From positions 14,342,001 through 14,406,000 of the forward strand of contig JAWQUS010000030.1 in assembly GCA_036365455.1 (NCBI GenBank): DNA of 64,000 nt, read 5' to 3'. The notes beneath the pieces were generated by a model. It ran no database searches. It had not been told where the DNA came from and saw only the letters and a list, made by a program, of their open reading frames with translations. Shown here in pieces: positions 1 through 10,862 of this stretch (position 1 is the stretch's first letter; the number at the start of each line of letters is the position of its first letter). The translations under genes were made by a program, and so were the position numbers. This DNA comes from Macrosoma leucophasiata. Taxonomy: Eukaryota; Arthropoda; Insecta; Lepidoptera; Hedylidae.

Positions 1-287
1 ACCTGCCAAAGCCACCGCGACCCAGGTTGTATATTTTGGTTTTGCTTATACCTGTATTTGCTTATACTTCGCTCTGCGCCGCCTTAGCGGGACGTCTGGG
101 CTAGATGAGATAATAAGCCTATTCATATGAATAGGTTATATGTCTATAGCCTATGGTCGAACCTGGGTTTTCAACTATTAAATCGCTACTGTGGTAAAAA
201 TAAATTACTCAAACTATAATATACATACCTACATCTACTTACCTATAATATACATATCGAACAAGAAATATTACACATCGGTCTTAG
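1..287. other. unannotated AT-rich sequence
   Basis: I see no open frame, RNA gene or repeat in this stretch that I can support. Confidence 0.4.
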
Positions 288-465
288 GAAGAGGACTTCG
301 GCTAATTTCGGATCTGTAGAGCGTTAACTCTTTCGCACCCTCTCTATGTGACGCTTGTCGATAATTTAGATCAAGTTTTGACCAATACCGGGCTATCAGT
401 GCTTACGTAGGCAGTGTGCAGCAGAGATAACGCTCTACGAAGTCGAAACTAGCCGATGGTCTCTT
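288..465. repeat. inverted-repeat element, MITE-like
   Basis: The left end (about 288-325) and right end (about 421-465) are imperfect inverted copies sharing TCGGCTA.TTTCG and TAGAGCGTTA.CTCT. The spacing of about 175 bp fits a small non-autonomous DNA element. No target duplication was identified, so the exact ends are uncertain. Confidence 0.4.
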
Positions 466-745
466 TCGAAGGCTCGTAACTTAACGCCTGTAATCCCCAA
501 AGGGGTAGGCAGAGGTAAATGCAGGCATTCAAGCATACATGCAAACTCCCACGATTTGCCGGTTACGTTTTGGCCCATGTAAAAGGTGGCGAGCCTGTTG
601 ACATCTCCGGGGACATTATCAAACATCGAGGTACTAGGAAATTTCCAGAAAATGGAAAATCTTAATAGAACCAGACATCAAGGACTTTACACCATTATCT
701 CTGACAACCCCCTACCCGGGAATCGAACCCAGGACCTAAAAGTAT
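466..745 (-). repeat. SINE family D, tRNA-derived
   Basis: On the minus strand this reads from a tRNA-like head with a B-box (GGTTCGATTCCCGGGTAG) through a conserved body containing CATGGGCCAAAACGTAACC and a tail with CTACCCCTTTGGGGATTAC. The same body recurs at 43446, 45612, 47395, 49727, 57477 and 59831. The open frame at 435-626 is an accident of this repeat. Confidence 0.7.
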
Positions 746-814
746 TAGTAACGTAAGCAAAAAGAAAAGCGTAGTAGAAAACGTAAAGCATTATTAAGTT
801 TTTAAACCTATTAA

Positions 815-1165
815 TAATGGCAACCCATTAGTCGTCCCACAGCTGGGCACGAGTCTCTCCACTTTTTGGGGGAGGCCTGGAGATTACTCAACCACGCTGC
901 TCCAATGCGGATTGGTGGAGATACGGGTTAGTGGCCAACCCGCTGTCGGATATTTTCAAACCGCCCATAAGGCCTCCAACAAGGTTAAACGACTCCTATC
1001 TGTCGATACCAACCGGGACCGACGGCTTAACGTGTCCTCCGAAGCACGGAAACGCGCGTTTTAATTTTCCACTAGCGGGCACCCATCACACACCCGACCG
1101 CGCTCGCAACGCTTAACCGAGTAGATCGCTTCCGATTTGCACCAGCCGCCGGGCCATGCGCGCTT
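815..1165 (-). repeat. SINE family A, full-length copy
   Basis: This is a reverse-orientation copy of a roughly 350-bp SINE. Its plus form begins GGCCCAGCGGC, carries GATCGTAAGCGATCTACTCGG near the 5' end, and ends GGGTTGCCATTATTATTAT. Copies also lie at 6848, 18077 (fragment), 32091, 36791 and 59489. The (ATT)n tail points to mobilisation by an RTE-type LINE (inference). Confidence 0.7.
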
Positions 1166-2106
1166 CTATACCTATCACATCGTGTAAATCACATAAATAA
1201 TCGATTATCCTGAAAGTTATAAAAATAATGAATCTGCACGCCGATCAAATTATGAAACTACAGTAAATCTTACGTTTAAATTCTGATTTTGCGCAAAAGC
1301 TATTCATAATTCAGAAAAAAATATTCTCTTTAGAAACAGTTAACGGGTTTTATATAATAAAATAAAAAGAAACCTCTCAACCAATAAAGAGGAAAACCGA
1401 AAATAAAATCTCTAGAGAGTAAGGTAAGGCTACAAATCTTTTTACTTCTGTTGCTATTCACTTTCTAATTTGTCCGGCTAAAAATACATTTATTTTCAAC
1501 TCGTTTCCTTTGGACCGTTCGCCTCATTGAAACAAGCCAGTAACTTATTTATTTGAGTCAAATAAATAAGTAAGTACCACAACGAGTGAGTTAAAACGAT
1601 ACCGTTAAGTAGCTACTATTTAGAATAAAATAGAATAGAATAATACTTTATTCGCAACAACAACTTAGAGCTAAAATAAAAATAAGTAAGACATTGTATA
1701 AATTACAATTTGATGTTACAAAATGGTCCCCAATTCAGCATAAAGCTGCTCTTTTGAGCAGCGCTGGTCTTCCATTGGAGCCAATTCTGTGACACAAATA
1801 AAGCCAGCAAAACATCCGTCGTCCAATACACATTATAATTAACAAAAGAACAATTTAAGTAGGTATTATTCATTAAACATCTAACAAAAGGTACACGAAA
1901 AAGATTAGATATGTTTATTAAAGTATATTTATTTAATTGGTTCCTGTCTGTATTTTTTTCTAATATAATAGATTCTTTCAACTAATTATTATTTTGTAAC
2001 TGTAGAGCTGCAAATAGTGCATCCAAACGATCATGTAATTTGTTAGCACATGTTAAGTATTATTAACTTCTAATATAAAGAAGCATAACTAATATAAAGT
2101 AGGAAC
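1166..2106. other. AT-rich spacer, no gene seen
   Basis: No coding or structural feature can be supported. The 92-codon frame at 1703-1981 (-) is low-complexity and lacks codon-like composition. Confidence 0.4.
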
Positions 2107-2245
2107 CGGCGTGCATGTATGAAGAGAATGATGAAGGTACTCGTAGATGAGGCACGAGAGGTTTGTCAGACCGGGATATCTAGCGCTCTACACTCTCTAC
2201 CTACCCCGTTAGGGATCTGGCGTGAAGATACATACATACATAACA
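2107..2245 (-). repeat. interspersed repeat family E
   Basis: The minus strand reads TATCTTCACGCCAGATCCC followed by GGGGTAGG, AGAGCGC, and CATTCTCTTCATACATGCAC. Related copies lie at 25607, 29757 and 31500, with short pieces at 17140, 24487 and 56507. The conserved short core suggests a SINE, but no tRNA-like head was found. Confidence 0.6.
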
Positions 2246-2336
2246 ATAAGTATAACACGAACATGAAAATATAAGTTTATGTTATCGGATGTTGCTCAAT
2301 AACATTTGAAAACCTTGTTCGACAAAAATTAATTGC

Positions 2337-2396
2337 GGTGTAGGTGCACATTATGCTACACATGTAGGTGCACATTATACTACACATGTAGGTACA
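2337..2396 (+). repeat. 27-bp tandem repeat, about 2 copies
   Basis: The unit TAGGTGCACATTATGCTACA plus CATG is repeated twice, with a third partial copy that begins GTAGGTACATACTAT. Confidence 0.7.
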
Positions 2397-3199
2397 TACT
2401 ATCCCGATTTCTTCGAGTGCCAATGAAATTTATAAAATATTTATAATACATGCACCTACATTCCAAGTGGAATACTTGCCATTGAAAAAGAACTATCCAC
2501 GTAACAATCTAAAGTCTCAATAGTAAATATGCCATTAGTAAACATACATTTTCAAAATTAAAATTCGAAGTAGTAAAGCGGTCCTCACGCGTCACACTGT
2601 TGAACTCTCAACTGAACCGTCAAATACACAAATATATAGTCAGCAAATATCAGCAAAATATCAGTTGCAGCCATTGACTATTAGGAAGGCTGATTGGTCT
2701 GTGGTTGCAGCCGACCATTTTATTTATATTAGCTATAGGTAGGTACATCGAATTTAATATCTATTCAAAAAACAAAAACTTAAGTCTCAATTTAGATGCA
2801 TTTCCGTGAATAGATCTTATATTTAAATATTATTTTTCTATTTGGAACTTTGAAATATACTTTATTTGCCTTTTACGTTGCGTGAGGATGATCCTGAAAA
2901 TGTGATTTCAGAAACACTGCTACTCTACACTCAATTTGTTAAAAGCGCCATCTAGTGCTGCATCCTCAAACTGCGTGGTGATTAAGATGTCGAAACGAGA
3001 GGTTGACAAGAAGCTTCGCTATTTGCAACTGTAGCCGATAGGCGTACGTTGTTGAGTCTTTCGTAGGTATGTAGTTTAGCTTCAATAATTCGTTACAAAT
3101 TCGTTCATATAGGTATCTAACGAACAAAATATTCATTTGTAACAAATATATTGCCTGGACTCACTGATTTTATAGACTTGAGACTCATAAGATTAAGAT
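2397..3199. other. spacer, no gene seen
   Basis: There is no supportable coding feature and no family repeat that I recognise. Confidence 0.35.
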
Positions 3200-3442
3200 A
3201 AAGTTGTATTACGGAATTTACGGACTTACGGAACTTGAGCACTTATTAAAAAGGATGTGTCGAAAGAGCTGATGGAATCAGTAGCAATGCCTGACTAATA
3301 TCCGGTACTCCAACGTTTCACACTTATTGACTTAGTTGCAATTTCACATTACAGGCAATATATAGCGACTATTTCTTTTGATGGAATAACTTACACCTAC
3401 TTATATCTATTGGTAGAAGCAAGTTAATCTTAACTCGCCTAT
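3200..3442 (+). repeat. direct repeat, copy 1 of a diverged 240-bp pair
   Basis: This matches 3706-3945 over nearly its whole length: shared ACGGAACTTGAGCAC, GTCGAAAGAGC, ATGGAATCAGTAGCAATGCC and AGGCAATATAT. Copy 1 has an extra ~16 bp near its start. A family B SINE piece sits between the two copies. Confidence 0.65.
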
Positions 3443-3445
3443 TTC

Positions 3446-3572
3446 ACTGGTGGTAGAACTCCAGTGACGTAGCTTGACGAACTCCAGTTGTAGGCACCAC
3501 CGCATAACCTAATCTACTTGCCGCTAAATGGTAGTGTTCAGTAGGTACCATCGTATTCCGATCAGGTAGTAA
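3446..3572 (+). repeat. SINE family B, 5' fragment
   Basis: The plus strand shows the family B start ACTGGTGGTAGAACTCCAG and the shared body GCCGCTAAATGGTAGTGTTC. The A-tailed 3' half is missing. Family B is the most frequent repeat in the window, with at least a dozen copies. Confidence 0.65.
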
Positions 3573-3705
3573 GTAGTATCAATAGTATTCAAAGCGATAA
3601 TATTTCTCAATCTATAAGGTGTATTGCATATATTGAAACTTCTAACAACACTATTCATTAGATTATAAAACTTAACACCTATGGGATGATTCTAAATGCA
3701 GGTGT

Positions 3706-3945
3706 AAGGTTGTATTACGGAACTTGAGCACTAATTAAAAGGGATGCGTCGAAAGAGCGGATGGAATCAGTAGCAATGCCGGACTAATATCCGGTTCTCC
3801 GACGTGTTAGTACCACATTTTATTGACTTACTAGCACCTTCACTTAACAGGCAATATATCGCGATTAATTGCTTTTGATAGAATAACTTATAGGTACCTA
3901 TGTATTTATATCTATTGGCCGAAGCAATTTAATCTTAAATCGTCT
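3706..3945 (+). repeat. direct repeat, copy 2 of a diverged 240-bp pair
   Basis: This is the partner of 3200-3442. Identity looks around 80-85% by eye, with indels, so the duplication is not recent. Confidence 0.65.
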
Positions 3946-4009
3946 AATTACGAAACTCCTAAACCAATATCACCTATAATTTACTGCATTTCTTTGCGTA
4001 TATTAAATA

Positions 4010-4215
4010 ATAAGTTAACTATTTCAACTTTAAGTTATTACAGCTATGTTCCAGTGAAAACCCTGTCAAAATCGGTCAAGCCGTTTCAGAAATCAGCCAG
4101 AACAATCAGAGAAACTGACAAAAATTTAAGAATAAACTTAAGCACTTACTTAGTAGAAAGCGGCTATTTTTATATTACCAACAGACACTCCGATTTTATT
4201 TATTCAATAATATAC
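4010..4215 (+). repeat. Helitron-type CTAG repeat, truncated
   Basis: This shares CCAGTGAAAACCCTGTCAAA and a 3' end reading ACAGACACTCCGATTTTATT with the fuller copies at 26647, 33911 and 62944. The CTAG-hairpin end is missing. Confidence 0.55.
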
Positions 4216-4514
4216 AAAATCTAGGTTTACATAGAGGTTGTAAGGATGCGTAAAATTAATATTAAAAACATCACATATATTACTAAGTATGGGTCACAGG
4301 AAAAAATACAATTTATAACAGTTTTTAAAAGTTTTTAAGCAATACCATTCCAATTTTCAAATGTAATGAAAATTCGATTCAATACACAGTCGCATGCCAT
4401 TCGAAAGAATAAAATTATACGTCATGTATCGTAAAATACCTTCTGAATGAATTTCGTGCAACAACGGCCCAATCCGGTTGTTAACAATTGGAATTTAAAT
4501 TAATATACATAAAA

Positions 4515-4620
4515 TACCTGACGTCGGAACGGTGGCGATCCCACCGTGCACTAGTGTATGAGATTTTTTTCCGATAGTCAGTCAACGGAACAATGGTCAA
4601 ACCACTTCAAGGTACCTAGT
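4515..4620 (+). repeat. repeat family M, copy 1
   Basis: The pattern GACGTCGGAACGG, GATCCCACCGTGCACTAG, AGTCAGTCAACGGAACAATG and GTCAAACCA recurs at 28024, 29421 and 48215 on the same strand. The class is unknown. Confidence 0.5.
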
Positions 4621-4829
4621 AATTGCAATAACGCTGGATGCGTAGCAGCGTTCGCGATCAAACTACCGCAATTCAAATCGATATTCAAAAAATACAGAAT
4701 GTAATATTTAAAAGTTGGGGCAATAATTACACCATCTAAAGATAAATAAAAAAATATATATCGTTTATCGCTGTAGCCAAAATATTACAAAAACAGTACA
4801 CGTTGCTGAGAGCTGATATATTAATCGTA

Positions 4830-5115
4830 AATTATTTCTAAAATCAACCCGACGTTTCGGTCGCTGTTCGGTTTCCGTGGTCCCCAGGAAACAAAGGTGA
4901 CATTACGTATGTTCCTTGATTTTCACGAGCTACATTCATTAAAATAAAATTAGTTTTCGGATTAATCTCGCGTATATTAAACTAAAATGATTAATTAAAT
5001 AATTAAAATCAACCCGACGTTTCAACCCAAATTTTTAGTTTACTCGACACCCCGGAAGCTAAAAACCAACGAAGTCATTTTAGTTTCTAGTTTTATTTCA
5101 ATATGCTACCTTGCG
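4830..5115 (-). repeat. repeat family K, two overlapping pieces
   Basis: AAATCAACCCGACGTTTC occurs twice (about 4849 and 5006), with CGCGTATATTAAACTAAAAT between. The reverse complement appears inside the LTR element at 9700-9860. This is an interspersed repeat of unknown class. Confidence 0.5.
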
Positions 5116-5229
5116 CAACTTTCAGGATTAACGAAAATTTTACTTATCGCAGACTGGTGCCGCTGGGATTTAATTTTACAAAGTGAAGATTCCCATGATG
5201 TTTATAATCGCCATTTATCTTCTCTATTA

Positions 5230-6690
5230 AAGTTTAAGTGTTTTTTTTTTTTTTTTCATTTCAATAGCCTAACTCTAACTCTCTCTCTAACGAGTATCCG
5301 AACTTTATCTAACGGGATGTAATGGGCTTATCCGGCATGTGTTACTGTTCTTCGGGTTTTGACATCAGCAATGTGCTCTTTAACACGAGTGGATGTAGCT
5401 CCTTTCGTTTGAACAATATTTATGAGAGCCCGCAATCACAATATAATTTAGAAATGCCGGAATTTTGAACTGGAATATGACTTTTAATAGATCTTTTTTT
5501 TGCTAATTTTATCTGTGCACCTTTAACGTAAGGTAGTATAGCAAGTGAAAATTATTCGTTTCATTACAAATTAAGATACCCCTACGCATCAAAATTATAA
5601 AAATCCCCTCTACCCTTAGCTTTATAATAACTAATGATTGAAAAATTAACGACCTCAACGATTTACGATTACACACACAACACTTAACCCATGAACATGT
5701 AAATTAGTAAAATAATTAAACGAACTCACAGTTAATGTCAACAGCACTCAAGTTTCGTTAATGAGCAAAGACCAATCGATATTCCAATATCCGACTCTTC
5801 TGTAATGGGCTGAAATAAATTATTATGGCTAGTGTCATTACCGCCATCATTATTGCTAATGACACGTGTCGAGGCGAGTGCGATTCGAATTTTAAAGTTA
5901 TTATCGACGGTATTTCATTATTTTTCATTTGTGCTATGCATAACAATTATTTTGTAATTACGCTTGACGTTTTTCTTATTTCATTATTAAATATGAAATT
6001 ATTATTTTGTCATAAGTTTCATTGAAGTTTTGAAGAAAGTCAGAGAATTCATCACATCAGAGTTATAAAGTCAATGTTTTATCGTAATAGAATTGAATTG
6101 TACATTTTTGTTCATATTAGTCGTTGGATTAGTTCCCGGTGGATCTGATCACTTTTTCTTCACTAAGACCTCGTAAACTATTATTTATTTCTCGAAATTA
6201 CTATTCCTAGGTTTAATGTTTATCAGGAAGGTCTGTCTTGGATAAATTAAATTTATTGATACAAAAAATGCTTGACTTCCGACACAAACTTAGTTCATTG
6301 ATCACAAATTTAGTTCTGAGATCTAGCGCTAAGAGCAAAGAGAGTCACAAATTGGTATTGTTCTTTGAGTCAGCCTCATGCTGCCCATGATTGATTATAA
6401 CATTGTGTTGGCAATACGCCGCTTACCCGCACCAAAAACCAATAAACCTCATGAGTCAACGAGTAAAAGTCGCGTGGTAACCCTGTGATCCTTACATGAT
6501 CAATTAGTGGCCTACAAGTGAATAACTCGTGGTAACTCCATCAAATTAGAAATTCACTATTTACAAAAGATCAACGAGTGAACGTCGCGTAGATAACGTA
6601 CGGACCCCGATAATCACCTGGTCCACAAATTTCCGAGTATTTGACCGACCTCAATGAAAGATTTAACACTGTCTTGAAATAAAAACTCTC
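5230..6690. other. AT-rich spacer, no gene seen
   Basis: Overlapping frames of about 60 codons occur on both strands at 5758-6025 but show no domain, splice context or codon bias. Nothing else is supportable. Confidence 0.4.
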
Positions 6691-6692
6691 AG

Positions 6693-6834
6693 GGTGAGAT
6701 TCACAGATCGCACTATGACTTTCCTTTCAGCAAAGTATACTTAGAACTGTTAGTAAAGTATGAGTTTTGACAGTTCTAAGCGTACTTTGCTGGAAGTTAA
6801 CTCGTAGTGCGGTCTGTGAATCTCACTACCTAAC
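6693..6834. repeat. hairpin MITE, family F copy 1
   Basis: This is a near-complete palindrome. GGGTGAGATTCACAGATCGC on the left is mirrored by GCGGTCTGTGAATCTCAC on the right, and the inner arms pair AGCAAAGTATACTTAGAACT with AGTTCTAAGCGTACTTTGCT. At about 140 bp it is a typical fold-back element. Siblings lie at 7317, 10707 and 27069. Confidence 0.75.
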
Positions 6835-6847
6835 CTAAATAAGCAGA

Positions 6848-7200
6848 AGCGGGCATGGCCCAGCAGCTGTTGTTGATCGTAAGCGATCTACTCGGTTAAG
6901 CGATATAGGCGCGGTCGGGTATGTGATGGGTGACCGCTAGTGTCAAATTAAAATGCGCGTTTTCGTGCATCAGAGGGCACGTTAAGCTGTCGGTCCCGGT
7001 TGCAATCGATGGATAGCAGTCGTTAAACCTTGTCGGAGGCCTTATGGGCGATTTGAAAACATCCGACAGCGGGTTGGCCACTAACCCGTATCTCCACCAA
7101 CCCGCATTGGAGCAGCGTGGTGAAGTAAGCTCCAGGCCTCCCCCCAAAAAGGGGAGAGACTCGTGCCCAGCAGTGAGACGGATAATGGGTTGCTATTATT
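6848..7200 (+). repeat. SINE family A with target duplication ATAAGCAGA
   Basis: This is a full-length family A copy. The 9-bp duplication ATAAGCAGA is at 6839-6847 and 7201-7209, which fixes both ends. The body runs from GGCCCAGCAGC to GGGTTGCTATTATT. Several minus-strand frames across it are shadows. Confidence 0.8.
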
Positions 7201-7316
7201 ATAAGCAGAGTTGACAAGATAAGTGAACCGCGCTCTGTACTTGTAAAGTAGATACAGCATCATCTTAACCATTAAATATCATCTAAATTGAGAACAAAAA
7301 CAGAGCACCCACACTA

Positions 7317-7610
7317 AGGGTGAAATTCACATACCACTACGACTTCACTTTGAGCCACAGAACAACACAGGCCACCGGCCGCGGCGGACCTGAGGAAAGT
7401 AGTCATATGCATGCTTTCGCCTATGTCAAAGTACAAGCCCAAATGGTCCTACGCCTGACCCCCGACAGTGTGTGTCACACGTAGTTCCCCCCGCAAAAAA
7501 TGACAGACTGTTTTGCATCGGTTATAAGCGCTATAGCTACTCCCTATATTAAGTAGGTCTGTATACTTTGCTCAAAGTAAAGTCGTAGTGCGGTCTGTGA
7601 ATCTCAAGCT
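7317..7610. mobile_element. family F element with a central cargo
   Basis: The outer arms (GGGTGAAATTCAC at the left; CAAAGTAAAGTCGTAGTGCG and GTGAATCTCAAG at the right) are those of the 140-bp hairpin MITE. Here they enclose about 200 bp of unrelated GC-richer sequence. CTAA is found on both sides and may be the target duplication. It is either a longer relative of the MITE or a MITE interrupted by an insertion. Confidence 0.6.
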
Positions 7611-8055
7611 AAGAAGCAGGTATACGTTAGGCCTACTTACACATGAGAAGTCTGGGACGCACTGATGACATACAAAGACGTTTTGCATAATTTAAAGGCT
7701 TCCTATTTTGCAATACCAATTGTTATTGTGTTAACTTAAACTGAGCTAATGCCTGGGTGCGGGTGCACAATATGCACATTAAGTATTGTCACAGTATATA
7801 GATACCTAGCGAGCGTTTCAGTAAATAATATTAGCGAACACATTTTTTTTAATATTATATTTTAATTATATCCACAGTACGTTGGTTGACTCGAACTTTA
7901 TAATAAAATCTAAAACAAATATGTAGTTGGGTAGGTATATTGAAGTAATAAAACGCACAAATCTCGCACAAACTTCACCGATGTCCATATGCGTGCACGT
8001 ACGAAAATACATTTAAAAATCATTTAGTTTTTCATGTTGACATAGTAAAAGGTTT

Positions 8056-8187
8056 TGTAGTGTGTACTACATCATACATGCACACACTCTCCTAATATTG
8101 TACCTATGTATGTTAAACAATTATATTAACGGACAATAAATCGAACCTTCAACTGGAACAGTCGTTTTTCATATTAACCTCTCTACA
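8056..8187 (+). repeat. left LTR (132 bp)
   Basis: It starts TGTAGTGTG and ends CTCTACA, giving inverted termini TGTAG/CTACA. It contains ACAATAAATC, a possible polyadenylation signal. From about 8085 on it matches the right LTR at roughly 95%. Confidence 0.75.
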
Positions 8188-8431
8188 TGGCGACCCTGCC
8201 AGTGCCGCCTTCGGGTGGTACCGGCGCACAAGTGGCAGTTTATATATAAGTTGTATATTAATTAATATATAAATATGATTATGTAATATTAAATATGGAA
8301 AAAGTGACAACAAAAAACGAGAAAATACATAATATGAAGATGTGATGACAATCAGTTTTTTTTAATCGAAGATGTACTAGTAAGACCTTTTGAATTCATC
8401 TGAGATGCGGATGCTACATGACGATTTTCTT

Positions 8432-8553
8432 GTCGTAAGAAAAAACAGAAGAAGACATGATGAACAGTAGAGTCGTAAGAAAAAACAGAAGGAGACGTGA
8501 TGACCAGAGGAGTCGTAAGAAAAACAGAAGGAGTCATGATGACCAGAGGAGTC
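8432..8553 (+). repeat. 40-bp tandem repeat, 3 copies
   Basis: The unit begins GTCGTAAGAAAAAACAGAAG and continues to GATGACCAGAGGA. The copies are 40, 40 and 39 bp. It lies inside the LTR element and produces the apparent frame at 8352-8558 (-). Confidence 0.75.
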
Positions 8554-9011
8554 ACCAATAATTTCTGGAAAATATAAGAGGATTTTGAAGCGTGAAGGTG
8601 CTAAGTTGGCCTACACGGTGTGACTGTGACCACATGTCAAGAAGTTCAGAATACAATTTAATGGAGGTATCTTTCTTCGTGTATTTTTTTTTTCTAAATT
8701 TTCCTTAGATTTGATATGTTTTTGTATGTTATTTTATGCATTTTGTTGTCATTTTTCTTATTATGATGGGGTAACTATTACATATTAAGAAGATTTTATA
8801 TGATTGTAATTGATAAGCATCCAAAATATAGATATTTAAGAAACATATTTCTTGCTTGAATTTTACCTAAGTACACATATTTTCAGTGCTGACATAAAAA
8901 GAAATACGTATTTAGCTCACACATATATTTGATTGAATAAATTACTATTGTATTGATGGGAATATTGTTAGTATAACATACCTAATTATTGAAAAAAAAT
9001 TGTAAAGGTTT

Positions 9012-9092
9012 TATATTGTAGAAAAATAAGAAATGTTTATTTGGGTACTTATATATTGTAGAAAAATAAGAAATGTTTATTTGGGTACTTAT
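9012..9092 (+). repeat. 40-bp perfect tandem duplication
   Basis: The unit ATATTGTAGAAAAATAAGAA followed by ATGTTTATTTGGGTACTT occurs twice back to back inside the LTR element. Being perfect, it is younger than the insertion or recently homogenised. Confidence 0.8.
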
Positions 9093-9699
9093 CACTGTAA
9101 GTTAGTATTTTATTTTTACTCCTATATTAGAATTAATCGGCTTGTTGACGAGATATATTAAGATCTCCATTTAATTTTGTTTAATAAATGTCTTGTACTT
9201 ATTTTAAATATGTACTGTTTAAAAGCGCTGTCAATTAATGTTTTATGGGATTTTTTTAATGATATATTTACATATCACATTGCAGTATGCGAACTTGTGT
9301 CACTAGGCATTGTTTCTATGCAGTTTTAAAATTCTTGAAATTATTTTTTTTACACACTAAATTGAGATAACTTTGCAATGTCCCATGTATTTTGGCGATT
9401 ATTATTATTGTTAAAATGAATATTTTGACCATATTGTATACATTAATCAGATGAAGGGAAGAAGTAGATACTTAATTAAAACAGATATTTAAAGATTGTT
9501 TGAATGAGCGAAGTGAGTTGGATTCGAATAGAATAATTTTGTTGTCAAGGCATGTAAATGGGTAGATTTTGTTGAAATAAAACTATTTTTACCATATTTC
9601 TATTGATACCATAAGTAATTATTGTGTTAATCCTGAACGCTACGCAAGGCGTTTACAAAATCGATGGAGGTAGCTACATATAATTTTTACAAACTTCTG

Positions 9700-9860
9700 T
9701 CAGACAAATGTCACCTCAGTGGGACCACGGAAGCTGAAAAGCGACCGAAACGTCGGGTTGATTTTAAAAATCATTTTAGTTTAATATACGCGAGATAAAT
9801 TCGTAAAAATAGTTTTATTTCAATGAGTGTAGCTCGCGAAAACCTAAGAACATATCATAT
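9700..9860 (+). repeat. repeat family K inside the LTR element
   Basis: GAAACGTCGGGTTGATTTT and TTTAGTTTAATATACGCGAG match the reverse complement of 4830-5115. It is either a nested insertion or part of the element's assembled cargo. Confidence 0.5.
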
Positions 9861-10246
9861 CATATCGTAGATTTTGTTAAAAAGTGGATTTTGAAAGACT
9901 TGAGATAGCTGATTTACAGTTGTTTAAAGTAATGAGTGTTTTTGGAAAGTATTAGATGCTGGGATTTCTGATGGCTGTATGACTTGTGATGACCCATCAG
10001 ACTGATCACCTGATAGTAATTGTAATTTTTATGAGCTGATGTTTTCAACTTGTGTAGCAGATTTTTGAAAATGTAAGGATATTGAGTGGATTATTGAAAG
10101 GAATGGTTAAGGTTAGTGATGATTTATTTGCGCTATTCGTATTTAACAAGGAGCCGAGTTGCACTGTTAAACGAATAGTTGTTGCAATAGTAAAGTAAGT
10201 AATTATTAGGAAGATACACCAGAATACAAGACAGGCACGGAATCCT

Positions 10247-10356
10247 TGTTCTCACTCTCCTAATTTTCGTACCTATGTATGTTAAACAATTATATTAACA
10301 GACAATAAATCGAACCTTCAACTGGAACAGTCGTTTTTCGTATTAACCTCTCTACA
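10247..10356 (+). repeat. right LTR (about 110 bp)
   Basis: This matches the left LTR from CACTCTCCTAAT to CTCTCTACA with four or five substitutions. Relative to the left LTR it lacks about 23 bp just after the initial TGT. Confidence 0.7.
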
Positions 10357-10569
10357 GTTTTATGGAAGAGTTTTTTTATAAGAAAATTTGCAACATATTC
10401 ACGTGTGATATCGATTTTTTTACTCGATGTTGTAAAAATGGTATCGGGGTGGACATTGGAAAATATTTAAAATTCACCGACTCTAGCAAAAAATATCGCT
10501 TAAGCGTTCGTTCGTATGTCAACTAAGTTTGATGAGAAATAGTTAAATGTAGTGTTACTTCACGCCTTC

Positions 10570-10705
10570 TTTTAGGGTTCCGTACCTGCAAAGGAAAAAA
10601 CTATATCCTTATATGACCACTCGCGCGTCTGTCGGTCCGTCTGTAATAATCATTAACTGCGAAAGTAGTGAAATAATTTAGTTGAAACTTATGGTTGAAA
10701 TTAAG
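10570..10705 (+). repeat. repeat family I fragment
   Basis: TTTAGGGTTCCGTACCTGCA and a CGTCTGTCGGTCCGTCTGT run are shared with 17475, 24232, 31168, 34358, 42184, 52010 and 53029. The class is not established. Confidence 0.45.
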
Positions 10706-10706
10706 G

Positions 10707-10862
10707 GCGAGATTCACAGACCGCACTACGACTTTACTTTCAAGTAAAGTACGCTTCGAACTGTCAAATCCCATACTGTACTGACAGTTAAGCATACTTT
10801 GCTCAAAGGTTTCGGGTATGAGTGTTTGTGTATGTGTTGTATGTCTACAACGGCACCCACGA
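10707..10862 (+). repeat. family F hairpin MITE fused to a family C SINE piece
   Basis: GGGCGAGATTCACAGACCGC begins a family F left arm that ends early at about 10805. It runs directly into GGTATGAGTGTTTGTGTATG and ACAACGGCACCCACGA, the 3' body of SINE family C. The right half of the hairpin is lost. Confidence 0.6.

Larger units (their letters stand above)
8056..10356 (+). mobile_element. short-LTR, non-coding retrotransposon
   Basis: Two direct repeats beginning TGT and ending CTCTCTACA delimit a 2.3-kb element. GTTT is duplicated immediately outside both ends (8052-8055 and 10357-10360). TGGCGACCCTGCCAG follows the left LTR directly, where a tRNA primer-binding site belongs. No gag or pol can be recognised inside; the interior holds a 40-bp tandem repeat, a 40-bp duplication and a family K repeat. 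It therefore looks like a TRIM/LARD-type element moved by another retrotransposon's proteins. The purine tract before the right LTR is weak. Confidence 0.75.

Noticed and set aside
5758..6025. Overlapping 62- and 66-codon frames on opposite strands
   Set aside because: AT-rich, hydrophobic, no motif, splice or polyadenylation context. Compatible with chance.
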